The notes under the pieces were generated by a model. It worked only from the letters and a program-made list of their open reading frames with translations, did no database searches and was not told the DNA's origin. A stretch of 64,000 bases of DNA, taken from Frigidibacter sp037095735 (GTDB lineage Bacteria > Pseudomonadota > Alphaproteobacteria > Rhodobacterales > Rhodobacteraceae). The DNA lies in assembly GCF_037095735.1 (NCBI RefSeq), contig NZ_JBAWKD010000005.1, positions 124,001 through 188,000 on the forward strand. The letters are read 5' to 3'. Shown here piece by piece: positions 43,699 to 53,196 of this stretch (its first letter is position 1; the number at the start of each line of letters is the position of its first letter). The position numbers and the translations under genes are program-made.

Positions 43699-44709
43699 AT
43701 GAAGACGCTGTTCGCGGGTTCTGCCCTGGCGCTGGTGCTTGCTGCGGGGGCCGCCTCGGCCGCCGACACCACGGCCTGCCTGATCACCAAGACCGACACC
43801 AACCCCTTCTTCGTGAAGATGAAGGAAGGGGCCAGCGCGAAGGCCAAGGAGCTTGGGCTGACCCTGAACACCTATGCCGGCAAGATCGACGGCGATGTCG
43901 AAACGCAGGTGGCGGCGGTCGAAAGCTGCATCGCGGCCGGGGCGAAGGGCATCCTGATCACGCCCTCTGACAGTCGCGCGCTGGCGCCGGTGGTCGGCAA
44001 GGCGCGCGAGGCGGGGGTTCTCGTCATCGCACTCGACACGCCGTTCGAGCCGATCGACGCCGCCGATGCGACCTTCGCCACCGACAACTTACTGGCGGGC
44101 GAGCTGATCGGCAAATGGGCCGCGGCGAAGATGGGCGATACCGCCAAGGCGAAGATCGCGCTGCTGGACCTCAACCCCTCGCAGATCTCGGTCGACTACC
44201 TGCGCGACAACGGCTTCCTCAAGGGCTTCGGCGTCGACATCAAGGACCCGACCAAGATGGGCGACGAGGATGACCCGCGCATCGTCGGCAACGACGTGAC
44301 CAACGGCAACGAAGAGGGCGGGCGCACCGCGATGGAGAACCTTCTGCAGAAGGACTCCGAGGTGAACCTCGTCTACACGATCAACGAGCCCGCCGCCGCC
44401 GGCGCCTTCGAGGCGCTGAAGGCCGTGGGGTTGGAAAGCCAAGCCCTGATCGTCTCGGTCGACGGCGGCTGCCCGGGGGTGAAGAACGTGGCCGGCGGCG
44501 TGATCGGTGCCACCTCGATGCAGTTCCCGCTTAAGATGGCCTCGATGGGGATCGAGGCGATCAAGGCCTATGCCGAGACGGGCGAGAAGCCCAGGGCCTC
44601 GGAAGGGCTCGATTTCACCAACACCGGCGTCGAGCTGGTCACCGACCAGCCGGTCGACGGCATCCCCTCGATCACCTCGAAAGAGGCGATGGACAAGTGC
44701 TGGGGCTGA
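43699..44709 (+). CDS. frcB: Sugar ABC substrate-binding protein, fructose type (FrcB-like)
   Basis: The 336-aa periplasmic protein has a signal peptide (about 1-22, ending GAASA) and a type I binding fold: ACLITKTDTNPFFVKMKEGA, ESCIAAGAKGILITPSDSRAL, VIALDTPFEPIDAADATFATDN and a hinge YTINEPAAAGAFEALKA. These are typical of FrcB from rhizobia, which binds fructose and also mannose and ribose. The ATG at 43699 is used because the GGGAGGA site fits it better than the ATG at 43693. Confidence 0.87.
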   Translation: MKTLFAGSALALVLAAGAASAADTTACLITKTDTNPFFVKMKEGASAKAKELGLTLNTYAGKIDGDVETQVAAVESCIAAGAKGILITPSDSRALAPVVGKAREAGVLVIALDTPFEPIDAADATFATDNLLAGELIGKWAAAKMGDTAKAKIALLDLNPSQISVDYLRDNGFLKGFGVDIKDPTKMGDEDDPRIVGNDVTNGNEEGGRTAMENLLQKDSEVNLVYTINEPAAAGAFEALKAVGLESQALIVSVDGGCPGVKNVAGGVIGATSMQFPLKMASMGIEAIKAYAETGEKPRASEGLDFTNTGVELVTDQPVDGIPSITSKEAMDKCWG

Positions 44710-44747
44710 GGCCCGTTGCCACGGCCCGGCATCGTTGATGCCGCGCC

Positions 44748-44780
44748 GACCCCGGAGGGGCCCCCACGCCCCCCGGGGAC
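44748..44780 (+). terminator. Stem-loop between frcB and frcC
   Basis: CCCCGG (44750..44755) pairs with CCGGGG (44773..44778) around a C/G-rich loop in the 98-bp gap after the binding-protein gene. It has no T tract. It probably lowers downstream expression relative to frcB. Confidence 0.45.
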
Positions 44781-44807
44781 CCCGTCCCTTCAACAGATGA
44801 GGCCGCC

Positions 44808-45893
44808 ATGAGCGAAACCATCCCGTCGTCGCGACGCCCCGCGCAGGAGTTCGAGACGGTGATCGACGGCGCCGACCGCCGCGTCGCCGCCTTCGATCCG
44901 CACCGCCGCGGGCCCGTCGAGCAGCTGCAGCACGCTCTGCATTCCAATCCCACGCTGGTGCCGGTGATCGTGCTTCTGGGGGCCGTGGCGGTCTTCGGGG
45001 TGATCTCGGGATCGAAGTTCTTCTCGGCCTTCAACCTGACGCTGATCATGCAGCAGGTGTCGATCATCGGCATCCTCGCCGCGGCGCAGTCGCTGATCGT
45101 GCTGACCGCGGGCATCGACCTGTCGGTTGCGGCGATCATGGTGCTGATGTCGGTGATCGCCGGCAACCTCGCGGTCTTCTCGGGCGTGCCCGCGATCTTC
45201 GCGCTGGTCATCGCCTTTGCCGGCGGTGCGGCGGCGGGGATGTTCAACGGCTTCCTCGTCACCCGCGTGAAGCTGCCGCCCTTCATCACCACGCTGGGCA
45301 CCTGGTCGATCTTCTACGCGCTGAACCTCTGGCTGTCCGGGGCGCAGTCGATCCGCAGCCAGGACATCGACGCCGCGGCGCCGCTCTTGAAGGTCTTCGG
45401 CGAGACGATCGCCATCGGCTCGGCGCGGATCACCTGGGGCTCGATCCTGATGGTCGTGGTGTTCCTGGTGCTGTGGTACATGCTCAACAAGACCGCATGG
45501 GGCCGCCATGTCTATGCCGTGGGCGATGATGCCGAGGCGGCAGAGCTGGCCGGCATCCGCACCCGCCGCACGCTGATGTCGGTCTATGCGCTGGCCGGGC
45601 TGATCTGCGGCATCGCCGCCTGGGCCTCGATCGGGCGGGTTGGCTCGATCTCGCCGCAAGCCTTCTACGAGGGCAACCTGCAGTCGATCACCGCGGTCGT
45701 GATCGGGGGGATCTCGCTCTTCGGCGGTCGCGGCTCGATCCTTGGTGCGCTCTTCGGCGCGCTGATCGTCGGCGTCTTCCAGTCGGGCCTGCGGCTCGCC
45801 GGGGTGGACGTTCTCTGGCAGGTGTTCGCCATCGGCTGGCTCATCATCATCGCGGTCGCCATCGACCAGTGGATCAGAAAGGTCTCGGCATGA
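44808..45893 (+). CDS. frcC: Sugar ABC permease (FrcC-like)
   Basis: The 361-aa BPD_transp_2 permease has a roughly 50-residue polar N-terminus before about ten hydrophobic helices, with the landmarks IIGILAAAQSLIVLTAGIDLSVAAIMVL and GNLQSITAVVIGGISLFGGRGSILGALFGALIVGVF. It overlaps frcA by 4 bp. Confidence 0.9.
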   Translation: MSETIPSSRRPAQEFETVIDGADRRVAAFDPHRRGPVEQLQHALHSNPTLVPVIVLLGAVAVFGVISGSKFFSAFNLTLIMQQVSIIGILAAAQSLIVLTAGIDLSVAAIMVLMSVIAGNLAVFSGVPAIFALVIAFAGGAAAGMFNGFLVTRVKLPPFITTLGTWSIFYALNLWLSGAQSIRSQDIDAAAPLLKVFGETIAIGSARITWGSILMVVVFLVLWYMLNKTAWGRHVYAVGDDAEAAELAGIRTRRTLMSVYALAGLICGIAAWASIGRVGSISPQAFYEGNLQSITAVVIGGISLFGGRGSILGALFGALIVGVFQSGLRLAGVDVLWQVFAIGWLIIIAVAIDQWIRKVSA

Positions 45894-46669
45894 ACGCCCC
45901 CATCCTCTCCGCCCGCGGTCTGCAGAAGCGCTATGGCCGGGTCACCGCGCTCGACGATTGCGACTTCGACCTCTACCCCGGCGAGATCCTCGCGGTGATC
46001 GGCGACAACGGCGCCGGAAAATCCTCGCTGATCAAGGCGCTGTCGGGCGCGATCCGGATCGACGCAGGGTCGATCACCCTCGACGGGCAGGAGGTCAGCT
46101 TCGCCTCGCCCCTTCAGGCGCAAGAGGCCGGCATCGCCACCGTCTACCAGACGCTCGCGCTGTCGCCGGCCCTGTCCATCGTCGACAACATGTTCATGGG
46201 GCGCGAGATCCGCGCCAAGGGCTTCACCGGGCAATGGCTGCGCAAGCTCGACCATGGCGCGATGCGCGACATCGCCCGCCAGAAGCTGTCGGAACTGGGG
46301 TTGATGACGATCCAGAACATCGACCAGCCGGTCGAGACGCTGTCGGGCGGCCAGCGGCAGGGCGTGGCGGTGGCGCGGGCGGCGGCCTTCGGCTCGAAGG
46401 TGATCATCCTCGACGAACCCACCGCGGCGCTTGGCGTCAAGGAAAGCCGCAAGGTGCTGGACCTGATCCAGGACGTGCGGGCGCGCGGGATCCCGATCAT
46501 CCTGATCTCGCACAACATGCCGCATGTGTTCGAGGTCGCCGACCGCATCCATGTCCACCGTCTGGGGCGCAGGCTTTGCACGGTGCGGCCCGAGGACTGC
46601 TCGATGTCGGATGCGGTGGCGCTGATGACCGGCGCCAAGGCGCCCCCCGGCGAAAGCATTGCAGCATGA
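45890..46669 (+). CDS. frcA: Sugar ABC ATPase, single domain (FrcA-like)
   Basis: The 259-aa protein has one ABC domain: Walker A GDNGAGKSS, signature LSGGQRQGVAVARA and Walker B VIILDEPTAALGVKESRKV. A single domain, rather than the tandem form of most sugar importers, is typical of FrcA. It starts by ATGA overlap with frcC and overlaps frcK by 4 bp. Confidence 0.92.
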   Translation: MNAPILSARGLQKRYGRVTALDDCDFDLYPGEILAVIGDNGAGKSSLIKALSGAIRIDAGSITLDGQEVSFASPLQAQEAGIATVYQTLALSPALSIVDNMFMGREIRAKGFTGQWLRKLDHGAMRDIARQKLSELGLMTIQNIDQPVETLSGGQRQGVAVARAAAFGSKVIILDEPTAALGVKESRKVLDLIQDVRARGIPIILISHNMPHVFEVADRIHVHRLGRRLCTVRPEDCSMSDAVALMTGAKAPPGESIAA

Positions 46670-47277
46670 GACCAGTCGATGCCGGGCAGTTGCTGGGCAT
46701 CCTGAGCGAGGCGGCGCGGACCTCCCCGCGCCGCCTCGTGGCGCTTGCGGGCCCCCCCGCCGCCGGGAAGTCCACGCTGGCCGAAGAGCTTGCGCGCGGG
46801 CTTGGTCCGCAGGCGCAGGTGATCCCGATGGACGGCTTCCACCATGACAACGACTGGCTGGACGCCAAAACCTTTCGCGCGCGAAAGGGTGCGCCGGAAA
46901 CCTTCGACGTCGCGGGCTTCGTGGCGCTGGTCCGCGCGATCCGCGGCGGCGCATCGCCCGCCTATCCGCTGTTCGACCGCGCCGCGGACCGCACCGTGCC
47001 CGGCGCGGGGCAGGTCGATCCGGCCGCGCGGCTTCTGATCTTCGAGGGCAACTACCTGCTGCTCGACCGGCCCGGATGGCGCGATCTGGCGCCGCTGTGG
47101 GACATCACCGTCGCGCTCAGGATCGACGAGGACGTCCTGACCGAGCGGCTGGTGCGGCGCTGGACCGACCACGGGCTCGACCCCGCGGCGGCGCTGGCCC
47201 GGGCCGAGGGCAACGACCTGCCGAACGGGCGCACGGTGCTGCGCGAGAGTATCGCACCCGATTACGTGCTGGGCTGA
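46666..47277 (+). CDS. frcK: P-loop sugar/nucleoside kinase family protein (FrcK-like)
   Basis: The 203-aa kinase has a P-loop GPPAAGKST (about 29-37), the DGFHHDNDWLDA segment and a FEGNYLLLDRPGWRDL core of the uridine-kinase-like family. FrcK in rhizobial frc operons belongs to this group. It presumably phosphorylates the incoming sugar, although the frcK role is less certain than transport. Its 3' end overlaps the convergent oxidoreductase gene by 16 bp. Confidence 0.85.
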   Translation: MRPVDAGQLLGILSEAARTSPRRLVALAGPPAAGKSTLAEELARGLGPQAQVIPMDGFHHDNDWLDAKTFRARKGAPETFDVAGFVALVRAIRGGASPAYPLFDRAADRTVPGAGQVDPAARLLIFEGNYLLLDRPGWRDLAPLWDITVALRIDEDVLTERLVRRWTDHGLDPAAALARAEGNDLPNGRTVLRESIAPDYVLG

Positions 47278-49574
47278 TCCGGATCGGCCAGCACCCGCAC
47301 CGGCGTGCCCTTGTAGGCCGGCGTCTGCGAGTGCTTCTCGTGATATCCCAGCGGCACCAGCGGGTTCAGTTCCGGGTAATAGCCCGCGATGCAGCCCGGC
47401 GGCAGGTCATAGGCGGTGACGGTCAGCCCCTCGATCCGCCGCGCGACGCCATCCTCGACCGCGCATTCCAGCGTCACCCGCTGCCCCTCGGCCAACCCGC
47501 GCCGGGCGATCTCGTCGCGGTTCAGCAGCACGATGTCGCGGCTGCCCTCAAGCCCGCGCAGCCGGTCCGAAAAGCCGTAGATCGTCGTGTTGAACTGGTC
47601 GTTCGAGCGCAGGGTGATCAGCGTCATCTCGTCGCCCCGCGGGCTTTGGCCAAGGGCCGACAGCGTGGTGGGCGCGGTGAACTGCGCCTTGCCGCTGTCG
47701 GTCTTCCACTCGCGTCGTTTCACCGGGTTGCCGCGGTAGAAGCCGCCGGGCTGGAACAGCCGGTCGTTGAAGTCGTGGAAGCCCTCCGGGTAGGTCTGCG
47801 CGATAAGATCGCGGATCAGATCGTAATTCGCCGTCCAGTCCTGCCAGCGCAGGCGCGGGTTCGGGGGCAGCGTCGCCGCCGCGATCCCGGCCACGATCGC
47901 CACTTCCGACATCAGCGCCTCGCCCGGCGGCTCCGCCTGCCCGATCGAGCCGTAGACATGCGACAGCGAGTCTTCCATCGACACCACCTGCGGCCCGCTG
48001 GCCTGCCTGTCGATATCGGTGCGCCCCAGGCAGGGCAGCAGGAAGCTGACCCGGCCCGGCACCAGATGCGAGCGGTTCGGCTTCGTCGCGACATGCACCG
48101 TCAGGTCCAGCGCGGGCCAGGCCGCTTCCATCCGGTCCCGGTCGGGCAGCGCGCGCAGCAGGTTGCCGCCCAGCGAGAGCATCGCCCGCACCCGGCCCTG
48201 CAGCAGCGCCTCGCAGGCATGGACGACGTTCATCCCGTCCTTCTCGGGCGGCTCGATCCCGAAGAGCGCCCGCAGACGCTCTGCCGGCATATGCGCGGAT
48301 TTCTCGCCGATGCCGACGCTCCGCTGGCCCTGCACATTGGAATGGCCCCGCACCGGCGAGATGCCGGCGCCCGGCCGGCCCATGTTCCCGCGCAGCATCA
48401 GAAGGTTGCAGAGCATCCCGAGGTTCAGCCAGCCGTTCACATGCTGGGTCAGCCCCATGCCGTAGATGCCGATCACGCGGCTGGCCCCCAGATAGATCCC
48501 GGCCGCCTCTTCGATCATCGCGCGGCTCAGGCCCGAGGTCGTCTCGATCTCGTCCCAGCCGAAGGCGCGCACGGCGGCGATGGTCTCTGCGAAACCGGTG
48601 GTCTCGGCAGCGATGAAGTCATGGTCGAGCACGGTCCCCGGCGCCGCATCCTCGGCCGCCAGCACGCATTTCATCAACCCCGCAAGCACGGCGATGTCGC
48701 CGCCGGGGCGGACCTGAAAGTACTTCTCGGAGATCGGGGTCTCGCCCCCGGTCAGCATCTGGCCGATGTTCTGCGGATCGGTGAAGGCGATCAGCCCGCG
48801 TTCGCGCAGCGGGTTGAAGGTGACGATCCGGCAGCCACGTTTCACCGCGTCCTTCAGCTGGTGCAGGAAGCGGGGGCTGTTGGTGCCGGTGTTCTGGCCG
48901 AAGAAGAAGATCGCGTCGCAGCTTTCGAAATCCTCGAGCGTGCAGGTGCCGACCGGGGTGCCGATGAAGCTTTGCAGGTTCACCGAGGTCGTCTCGTGGC
49001 ACATGTTCGACGACTGCGGCAGGTTCTGGTGCCCCATCGCCCGGGCGAAGAGCGCGTAGAGATAGGCCGCCTCGAGCCCGGCATGGCCCGAGGCATAGAA
49101 CACCGCCTGCTCGGGCGGCATCGCCTTCAGGATCGCGCCGATCTCGTCGAAGGCCGCCTGCCAGCCGACCGGCAGGTAGCGGTCGCTTTCGGGGTCGTAG
49201 CGCAGGGGCTCCGTCAGCCGCCCCGCGGCCTCGAGATCGTGATCATGCAGGCCGCGCAGCTCGCGCAGGGTATGCAGGGCGAAGAAATCGGCATCGGCCC
49301 GGCGTTCGTCCAGTTCCCACAGCGTCGCCTTCGCGCCGTTCTCGCAGAATTCGAAGCGGTGGGGCTTGGCGGGCTTGGCCCAGGCGCAGGACGAACACAT
49401 GACGCCGCCGGGCTTGTTCAGCTTCGCCAGGATCGACAGCGCCCGCGTCGGTACCGGCGTGTCGCCGGCGATCCGCGCCACCCCGCCAAGCGAGCCCCAG
49501 CCGCCTGCCGGCCCGTGGTCATGGGGCGTGTCGTCATCCTGACGGTCGGGGTGATGCTGCTGGGAACCGGTCAT
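47262..49574 (-). CDS. FdhF/YdeP-family molybdopterin oxidoreductase
   Basis: The 770-aa protein belongs to the FdhF/YdeP branch of molybdopterin enzymes. The N-terminus has MCSSCAWAKP and a third Cys (FEFC), not the four-Cys cluster site of formate dehydrogenases. The Mo-site segment is NLPQSSNMCHETT, and GAGISPVRGHSNVQGQRSVGI and a C-terminal molydop-binding domain follow. YdeP in E. coli is linked to acid resistance, with no settled reaction. It is co-directional with, and 89 bp after, the dipeptide-type ABC genes, and may be read from the same transcript. Confidence 0.87.
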   Translation of the reverse strand: MTGSQQHHPDRQDDDTPHDHGPAGGWGSLGGVARIAGDTPVPTRALSILAKLNKPGGVMCSSCAWAKPAKPHRFEFCENGAKATLWELDERRADADFFALHTLRELRGLHDHDLEAAGRLTEPLRYDPESDRYLPVGWQAAFDEIGAILKAMPPEQAVFYASGHAGLEAAYLYALFARAMGHQNLPQSSNMCHETTSVNLQSFIGTPVGTCTLEDFESCDAIFFFGQNTGTNSPRFLHQLKDAVKRGCRIVTFNPLRERGLIAFTDPQNIGQMLTGGETPISEKYFQVRPGGDIAVLAGLMKCVLAAEDAAPGTVLDHDFIAAETTGFAETIAAVRAFGWDEIETTSGLSRAMIEEAAGIYLGASRVIGIYGMGLTQHVNGWLNLGMLCNLLMLRGNMGRPGAGISPVRGHSNVQGQRSVGIGEKSAHMPAERLRALFGIEPPEKDGMNVVHACEALLQGRVRAMLSLGGNLLRALPDRDRMEAAWPALDLTVHVATKPNRSHLVPGRVSFLLPCLGRTDIDRQASGPQVVSMEDSLSHVYGSIGQAEPPGEALMSEVAIVAGIAAATLPPNPRLRWQDWTANYDLIRDLIAQTYPEGFHDFNDRLFQPGGFYRGNPVKRREWKTDSGKAQFTAPTTLSALGQSPRGDEMTLITLRSNDQFNTTIYGFSDRLRGLEGSRDIVLLNRDEIARRGLAEGQRVTLECAVEDGVARRIEGLTVTAYDLPPGCIAGYYPELNPLVPLGYHEKHSQTPAYKGTPVRVLADPDQPST

Positions 49575-49663
49575 CGTCTGCCTCCGCCGCGACGCTGTGG
49601 CGGAAGAACGGACCCCGGGCGGGCCGGGTTCCGGGGCAGGGCGTCACGGTTGCTCGACCGCCG

Positions 49664-51271
49664 TCATGCCGGAACGGCGCTGCGGGCGCGCTGGATCTGC
49701 GGATCCGGGTCGAGACCTGCGGCCAGCAGCCGCTGGGTATAGCGCTGACGCGGGCTTTCGAAGATTTCGCGCACGGTGCCGATCTCGACCACGCGGCCCT
49801 TCTCCATCACCATCACGTGGTCGGCGAAGTCGCGCACCACCGGCAGGTCGTGGGCGATGAAGATGAAGGCGATGCCAAGCTCGCGCCGCAGCTTGTCGAG
49901 AAGCGCGATCACCTGCGCCTGGATCGACACGTCGAGCGCCGAGACCGCCTCGTCGCAGATGATCAGGTCGGGCTCGAGCGCCAGTGCGCGCGCGATGGCG
50001 ATCCGCTGGCGCTGCCCGCCCGAGAACTGGTGCGGATAGCGGTCGGCATGTTCGGGCTGCAGGCCCACCTGTTCCAGCAGCTCTTCGACCCGCGCCCGCC
50101 AGCGCGCCTTGGGCAGGATGTCGCGATGGATCGCCCAGGCTTCCGAGATGATACGATAGACCGACATCCGCGGGTTCAGCGACTGGGTCGGGTCCTGGAA
50201 GACCATCTGGATCTCGCGCCGCATGGCGAAAAGCTCCGACCGCGGCATCGCGATCAGGTCGCGGCCCTTCCAGTGGGCGGTGCCGCTGTCGGCCTCGTTC
50301 AGGCGCAGGATGCAGCGCGCCGAGGTCGACTTGCCGGACCCGCTTTCGCCCACGATCGCCAGCGTCTCGCCCCGGCGCAGCGTGAAGGACACGTTGTCGA
50401 GCGCCTTGAACGCGCCGAAGGTCTTGCACAGGCGCTCGACTTTCAGGATCGGCTCGGCATCGGGCGACGGTTCGTGCATCGCGCCGCGTCCCGGCGCGGC
50501 CGAGATCAGCTTCTTGGTATAGGGGTGCTTCGGCGCATGATAGACCTGCGCGGGGGTGCCCTGCTCGACGATCTCGCCGGCGTTCATCACCACGACGCGG
50601 TCCGCGACCTCGGCCACGACGCCGAGGTCATGGGTGATCAGCAGCAGGCCCATGCCCATCTCGCGCTGCAGTTCGCGCAGCAGCTCGAGCACCTCGAACT
50701 GCACCGTCACGTCGAGCGCTGTGGTGGGTTCGTCGGCGATGACGATGTCGGGCTTCATCACCAGCGCCATCGCGATCATGATCCGCTGGCGCTGCCCGCC
50801 CGAGAATTCGTGCGGATACTTGCCCATCGCCTCTTTCGGCTGCGGCAGGCCGACGCGGGTCAGGAGTTCGAGCGCGCGGGCCTCGGCCGCGGCGGCGGCC
50901 AGCCCGTGGACGCGGCCGGCTTCGGTCAGCTGCCAGCCGATGGTGTAGACCGGATTCAGGTGGCCGAGCGGGTCTTGGAAGATCATCGCGATGCGCCGGC
51001 CGTTGATCTCGCGCCGGGCCTCGGGGCTCATGCCCAGTAGGTCGCGGCCCTCGAACAGGACCTCGCCGCTGGTGATCTCGCCCGGGGGCATGTCGATCAG
51101 GTTCATGATCGCCGAGGCCGAGACCGACTTACCAGAGCCGCTTTCGCCCAGGATCGCAAGGGTTTCGCCGCGGTCGAGATGCCAGCTGATGCCGCGCACG
51201 GCACGCACGATCCCGCCGGCGGTGTGGAACTGGACCGAGAGGTCGCGGACTTCGAGAAGATGGTCAGCCAC
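49664..51271 (-). CDS. Dipeptide/oligopeptide-type ABC ATPase, fused DppD-DppF domains
   Basis: The 535-aa protein holds two complete ABC domains: Walker A GESGSGKS twice, signatures FSGGQRQRIMIAMAL and FSGGQRQRIAIARAL, and Walker B IVIADEPTTALDV and LIICDEAVSALDV. The second has Ala in place of the usual Pro after DE. Each is followed by the oligopeptide extension (HPYTKKLISAAPG in the first). The fusion resembles GsiA/YejF. It starts with GTG and overlaps the permease gene by 8 bp. Confidence 0.92.
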   Translation of the reverse strand: MADHLLEVRDLSVQFHTAGGIVRAVRGISWHLDRGETLAILGESGSGKSVSASAIMNLIDMPPGEITSGEVLFEGRDLLGMSPEARREINGRRIAMIFQDPLGHLNPVYTIGWQLTEAGRVHGLAAAAAEARALELLTRVGLPQPKEAMGKYPHEFSGGQRQRIMIAMALVMKPDIVIADEPTTALDVTVQFEVLELLRELQREMGMGLLLITHDLGVVAEVADRVVVMNAGEIVEQGTPAQVYHAPKHPYTKKLISAAPGRGAMHEPSPDAEPILKVERLCKTFGAFKALDNVSFTLRRGETLAIVGESGSGKSTSARCILRLNEADSGTAHWKGRDLIAMPRSELFAMRREIQMVFQDPTQSLNPRMSVYRIISEAWAIHRDILPKARWRARVEELLEQVGLQPEHADRYPHQFSGGQRQRIAIARALALEPDLIICDEAVSALDVSIQAQVIALLDKLRRELGIAFIFIAHDLPVVRDFADHVMVMEKGRVVEIGTVREIFESPRQRYTQRLLAAGLDPDPQIQRARSAVPA

Positions 51272-52202
51272 GGGTCTTGCCTCCGGTTTCGAGCCGCCAG
51301 CGCTGGGTCGGGTCCAGCGCCACGCGCAGCCAGGATGACAGCAGGTTCAGCGACATGGTGGTCAGGATGATCGCGAGGCCCGGCCAGAACGCCAGCCACC
51401 AGGCGGTGTTCATGTACTGCTTGCCCTGCGCGACCATCAGGCCCCAGGTGATCTCGGGCGGCTGGATGCCGATCCCGAGGAACGAGAGCGAGCTTTCGGC
51501 CAGCATCACGAAGGCGAAGTCGAGCGTGGCGATGGTCACCAGCGTCGGCACCACCATCGGCAGGATGTGGAAGAACATGATCCGCATCCGCGAGGCGCCC
51601 ATCACCTCTGCCGCCTCGACGAACATGCGATGGCGGATCTCCAGCACCTCGGCGCGGGTGGTGCGCAGGTAGACCGGGATCCGGGTGATCGCGAGCACCA
51701 GCACCAGGTTCCCGACCGAGGGTTCGAGCATGTAGAGCACGACCACGGCCAGCAGCAGCGAGGGGAAGGACATGATCACGTCGGCCAGTCGCATGATGAC
51801 GGTGCCGATGCGCTGCGAGGAGTAGCCGGCGACGAGGCCCAGCAGGGCGCCGATCACCGACGAGCCCAGCACGGCGCCGGCGGCGATCATCAGCGTGTTC
51901 TGCGCGGCGACGAGGATCCGCGGCAGGATCGGCCGGCCGAGCGAATCCGCCCCCAGCACGCCCAGCCATCCGGCATCCAGCGTGAAGGGCGGGGCGTTGC
52001 GGGCGCGCAGGTTCTGCTTCTGCGCGGCGGCGTCGAACAGCATCGGGCCGAAGATCGCGGCGAGGATCATCAGGATCAGGAAGAGCACCGCGATGGTCGC
52101 GAACTTGTCGCGCCACAGCATCGACAGCCAGCGGGCGGCGGGGCCCTTGGGCTTGGTCGGCCGGCCGATGCCGGGAGTGGTCAGGCTGTTGGTCATCGTC
52201 AT
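51264..52202 (-). CDS. Dipeptide-type ABC permease (DppC-like)
   Basis: The 312-aa permease has an N-terminal cytoplasmic stretch and OppC-type TM segments, LGADSLGRPILPRILVAAQNTLMIA, and the EAA-loop FVEAAEVMGASRMRIMFFHILP. It starts 4 bp after the DppB-like gene. Confidence 0.9.
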   Translation of the reverse strand: MTMTNSLTTPGIGRPTKPKGPAARWLSMLWRDKFATIAVLFLILMILAAIFGPMLFDAAAQKQNLRARNAPPFTLDAGWLGVLGADSLGRPILPRILVAAQNTLMIAAGAVLGSSVIGALLGLVAGYSSQRIGTVIMRLADVIMSFPSLLLAVVVLYMLEPSVGNLVLVLAITRIPVYLRTTRAEVLEIRHRMFVEAAEVMGASRMRIMFFHILPMVVPTLVTIATLDFAFVMLAESSLSFLGIGIQPPEITWGLMVAQGKQYMNTAWWLAFWPGLAIILTTMSLNLLSSWLRVALDPTQRWRLETGGKTRG

Positions 52203-52206
52203 GGCC

Positions 52207-53118
52207 TCAGGTCCGGATCCGCGGATCGAGCAGCGCGTAGGCGAGGTCGATCAGAAGGTTCATCAGGAAGATCGCGACGGCGGTCACCATGATCGCGGCA
52301 AGGATAACGTTGAAGTCGCGGTTCAGGATCGAGTCGATCATCAGCTTGCCGACGCCCGGGAAGCCGAAGATCGTCTCGACCACCACGGCGCCGTTCAGCA
52401 TCGCCGCCGCCTGGTCGCCGATCACGGTGATCACCGGCAGCATGGCGTTGCGCAGGGTGTGCACGAAGATGATCGCGCGGTTGCCGACGCCCTTGGCGCG
52501 GGCGGTCTTGACGTAGAGCGAGCCGAAGGACTGCAGCATCGAGCCGCGGACGATCTGCAGGATCAGGCCGAAGGGGCGGATGAACAGCACCGAGATCGGC
52601 AGGATCCAGTGCCAGACCGAGCCGGTGCCCGAGGTCGGCACCCAGCCGAGGTTCACCGCGAAGATGATCATCGCGACGATGGCGATCCAGAAATCGGGGG
52701 CCGAGGCGCCGATCAGCGACAGGACCGAGACGAAGCGGTCGAAGAGGCCGCCGGGGCGGTGCGCGGCGAGCGAGCCGATGACGATGGCGCAGAGGCTGAC
52801 CAGCACGATGGTGATCACCGCCAGCTGCAGCGTCCAGGTGAAGGCCTCGAGCACGACGGTGATCGCCGGGCGGGCCTGGGTCAGGCTTTCGCCGAAGTCG
52901 AGATGCAGCACATCCCAGACATAGCGGCCGAACTGCACGATCACCGGGTCGTTCAGCCCGTGCAGCTCGCGGAAGTTCTCGATCATCTGCGGGGTCGCGT
53001 CGATCGGCAGGAACAGCGTGGCGGGGTCGCCCGTCAGCCGCGTGAGGAAGAAGACAAGCACGAGGAGCGCGATCAGCGAGAACAGGCTGGACACGATCCT
53101 GCTGGTGACTTTCGACAT
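52207..53118 (-). CDS. Dipeptide-type ABC permease (DppB-like)
   Basis: The 303-aa permease has LLVFFLTRLTGDPATLFLPIDATPQMIENFRELHGLNDPV near the start and the EAA-loop YVKTARAKGVGNRAIIFVHTLRNAMLPVI. The ribosome site GGAGGA is clear. It follows the binding-protein gene by 78 bp. Confidence 0.9.
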   Translation of the reverse strand: MSKVTSRIVSSLFSLIALLVLVFFLTRLTGDPATLFLPIDATPQMIENFRELHGLNDPVIVQFGRYVWDVLHLDFGESLTQARPAITVVLEAFTWTLQLAVITIVLVSLCAIVIGSLAAHRPGGLFDRFVSVLSLIGASAPDFWIAIVAMIIFAVNLGWVPTSGTGSVWHWILPISVLFIRPFGLILQIVRGSMLQSFGSLYVKTARAKGVGNRAIIFVHTLRNAMLPVITVIGDQAAAMLNGAVVVETIFGFPGVGKLMIDSILNRDFNVILAAIMVTAVAIFLMNLLIDLAYALLDPRIRT

Positions 53119-53196
53119 GGGGGTCCTCCTCCCTGGGCCGACGCGGCTGACGCCGCGGATGGTGTTGGGGGGCGGGTCGCCGCCCCCCGGATCGGA

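Noticed and set aside
47076..49742. 888-codon plus-strand open frame opposite the molybdopterin oxidoreductase
   Set aside because: It is a GC-rich antisense shadow; the minus strand encodes a complete FdhF/YdeP protein.
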